Below, piece by piece: positions 62,239 through 64,000 of a stretch of 64,000 bases of DNA; position 1 is the stretch's first letter; each line of letters starts with the position of its first letter. Position numbers and translations under genes: made by a program. The notes beneath the pieces are model-generated. The model had not been told where the DNA came from. It did no database searches and was given only the letters and a program-made list of their open reading frames with translations. Source of the DNA: Ricinus communis (taxonomy: Eukaryota; Streptophyta; Magnoliopsida; Malpighiales; Euphorbiaceae); NCBI RefSeq assembly GCF_019578655.1, contig NC_063264.1:19642429-19706428 (forward strand), given 5' to 3'.

Positions 62239-64000
62239 AACCCCTTAAATGGGTTAATCTTATAATATAAGAAAACAACCCCATAAAAGTCGTATATTTG
62301 TCAATATAAGAAAATAATCCAATAAAATCTCTGTATTTATGAATCTGAGAAAACATCCCTGTAAAAGTAGTGTAATTAAGAGTCAAAAAAACAGCCTCGT
62401 AGAAAGCATAAATTCTTTAATATAAGAAAACAACCCCGTATGAGGGGTATATTTATAAATATTAGAAAACAACCATGTAATACGGGGATATTTATCAATG
62501 GGAGAAAATAACCCCGTGATTTTGGTATATTTTTTAGTATAAGAAAACAACCCCCTTAAATGGGTTAATTTTATAATATGAGAAAACAACCTCATAAAAG
62601 TGGTATTATTTGTCAATATAAGAAAATAATTTCCTAAAACGTATGTATTTATGAATCTGAGAAAGCAACCCCATAAAACTAGTGTAATTGATAGTATAAA
62701 AAAACAGTCTCGTAGAACGGGTAAAATTTTTAGTCTGAGGGAACAACATCTTAGAAGAGGTAAATTTTTTAATATGAGAGCAACCCCATAGGAGGGGTAT
62801 TTTTATAAATATTAGAAGACAACCACGTAATATGTGGGTATTTATCAATCGGAGAAATAACCCGATAATTTTGGTATATTTGTGAGTATGAGAAAACAAT
62901 CTCTTAAATGGGTTAATTTTAAAATATGAGAAAACTACCCCGTAAAAGGAATATATTTGTTAATACAAGAAAGAAACTCCGTAAAACGTGTATATTTATG
63001 AATTTGATAAAACAACCCTATAAAAGTGGTAAATATATCAATATAAGAAATTAACTCCCAAAAATATGTATATTTATGAATCTGAGAAATAACTCCGTAA
63101 TAGTAGTGTAATTGCGAGTCTAAGAAAACAGCATCGTAGAATGGGTAAATTTTTAAATATGAGATAACAACCCCGTGTCAATATAAGAAAATAATCCCGT
63201 AAAACGTGTATATTTATGAATTTGAGAAACAACACCATAATAGTGTTAATAATTTAATATGAGAAAACGACCCCGTAAAAGTAGTATATTTATCAATATA
63301 AGAAAATAACCCCATAAAACGTGTATATTTACGAATCTGAGAAAACAACTCCATAAATGTAGTCTAATTACGAGTCTAAGAAAACAGCCTCGTAGAAGGG
63401 GTAAATTTTTTAATATGAGAAAACAGCCTCGTAGAAGGGATAAATTTTTTAATATGAGAAAACAACCCCTTAAAGGGATTAATTTTATAATATGAGAAAA
63501 CAACCCCATAAAAATAGTATATTTGTCAATATAAGAAAATAATCCCATAAAACGTCTGTATTAATGAATATGAGAAAACAATCTCGTAAAATTAGTATAA
63601 TTTGAGAGTCTAAGAAAACAGGCTCGTAGAACAGGTAAATTTTTTAATATGAGAAAACAGTCTCGTAGAAGGGGTAAATTTTTTAATATGAGAACAACCC
63701 CGTAAAAGGGGTATATTTATAAATATTAAAAAACAATCCCGTAATATGGGGATATTTATTGATCGGGCTTTCATCAATTATGACCTTCTCCCTAGGGCAC
63801 GAACATTCTAACAAGAGAAGGTCTTTCTCAACCAAAGCATGTAATAAGAAAACAACCCCTTAAATGGGTTAATTTTGTAATATGAGAAAACAGCCCCGTA
63901 AAAGGGGTATATTTGTCAATACAAGAAAATAACCCCGTAAAACGTGCATATTTATGAATTTGAGAAAACAACCCCATGATAGTGCTAAGAATTTAATTTG
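62239..64000 (+). repeat. Higher-order satellite, block 4
   Basis: Resumes the unit broken by LTR C (CCCCTTAAATGGGTTAATC) and follows copy 1 from about 45,983 to 47,490. It is interrupted by an unrelated filler at 63,767-63,845. It continues past the window edge. Confidence 0.92.
63767..63845. other. ~79-bp non-satellite filler with 9-bp inverted repeat
   Basis: Between GATCGG and AATAAGAAAACAACCCC lies unique sequence with GACCTTCTC (63,782-63,790) and its exact reverse complement GAGAAGGTC (63,815-63,823), separated by 24 bases. Copy 1 has a normal ATTTTGATATATTTGTGAG submonomer at this place. Origin unknown. Confidence 0.7.

Larger units (their letters stand above)
50270..64000 (+). repeat. 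Large satellite duplication, copy 2 (runs to window edge)
   Basis: The offset from copy 1 is about 12.17 kb at 39.5 and 40.1 kb, and about 12.39 kb at 42.1 kb. It rises to about 14 kb by 43.6-45.8 kb through local expansion, and to about 16.2-16.5 kb after solo LTR C. Pairing continues to the end of the window, where CATGATAGTGCTAAGAATTT matches about 47,470. The true right end is outside the window. Confidence 0.8.

Noticed and set aside
29947..64000. Many minus-strand open frames with repeated hydrophobic LRGCFLIL or TGLFSHI-like peptides, up to about 160 residues, as a repeat-protein gene family
   Set aside because: They follow the satellite period, exist in two frames of the same DNA, change frame because submonomers are not multiples of three, and have no constant start, end or codon conservation. 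They are by-products of a G/A-rich repeat with few stops on one strand.

Overview
This window is repeat-rich, AT-rich plant nuclear heterochromatin, most likely pericentromeric or another gene-poor block of a dicot-like flowering plant. Evidence for a plant nucleus is a chromodomain-bearing Ty3/gypsy retrotransposon, several LTRs with initiator-tRNA-Met primer-binding sites, and a nuclear copy of part of the plastid accD gene. I found no intact protein-coding gene, no rRNA or tRNA gene, and no prokaryotic feature. The species cannot be named from the sequence alone. All repeat periods, boundaries and offsets were derived by eye.

Left domain (1-20,715). A degenerate repeat of about 0.9-1.05 kb is present in both orientations: plus at about 1-1,965 and 3,746-6,796, minus at about 1,966-3,005 and 6,797-20,715. 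In three places (1-655, 5,931-6,796 and 19,186-20,115) a 228-bp sub-piece has been amplified in tandem. Several LTR fragments interrupt the domain (783-1,545; 3,006-3,745; 7,261-8,753; 10,053-12,745; 17,183-17,405). A fragment of plastid accD lies at 4,233-4,468 and an unclassified 0.9-kb insert at about 14,282-15,190.

Boundary element (20,769-29,946). A decayed Tekay/Del-like chromovirus has a 2.56-kb 5' LTR, PBS, gag, protease, RT, RNase H, integrase, chromodomain, PPT and a 3' LTR missing its last 217 bp. Many of its stop codons fit C-to-T decay, and several active-site residues are changed. It sits exactly where the left repeat family stops and the right satellite begins.

Right domain (29,947-64,000). 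About 27 kb of satellite DNA, all in one orientation, is built hierarchically: 37-41-bp submonomers, triads of about 116 bp, an 11-submonomer higher-order unit of about 427 bp, and a large duplication (about 38.1-47.5 kb against 50.3-64.0 kb). Three solo LTRs of one family (31,432-34,550; 48,147-49,441; 60,045-62,238) are inserted in it, with 5-bp target-site duplications. One is absent from the corresponding site of the other duplicate, so it post-dates the duplication. The nested satellite is the best candidate for an undescribed system here; whether it has a centromeric role cannot be read from sequence.
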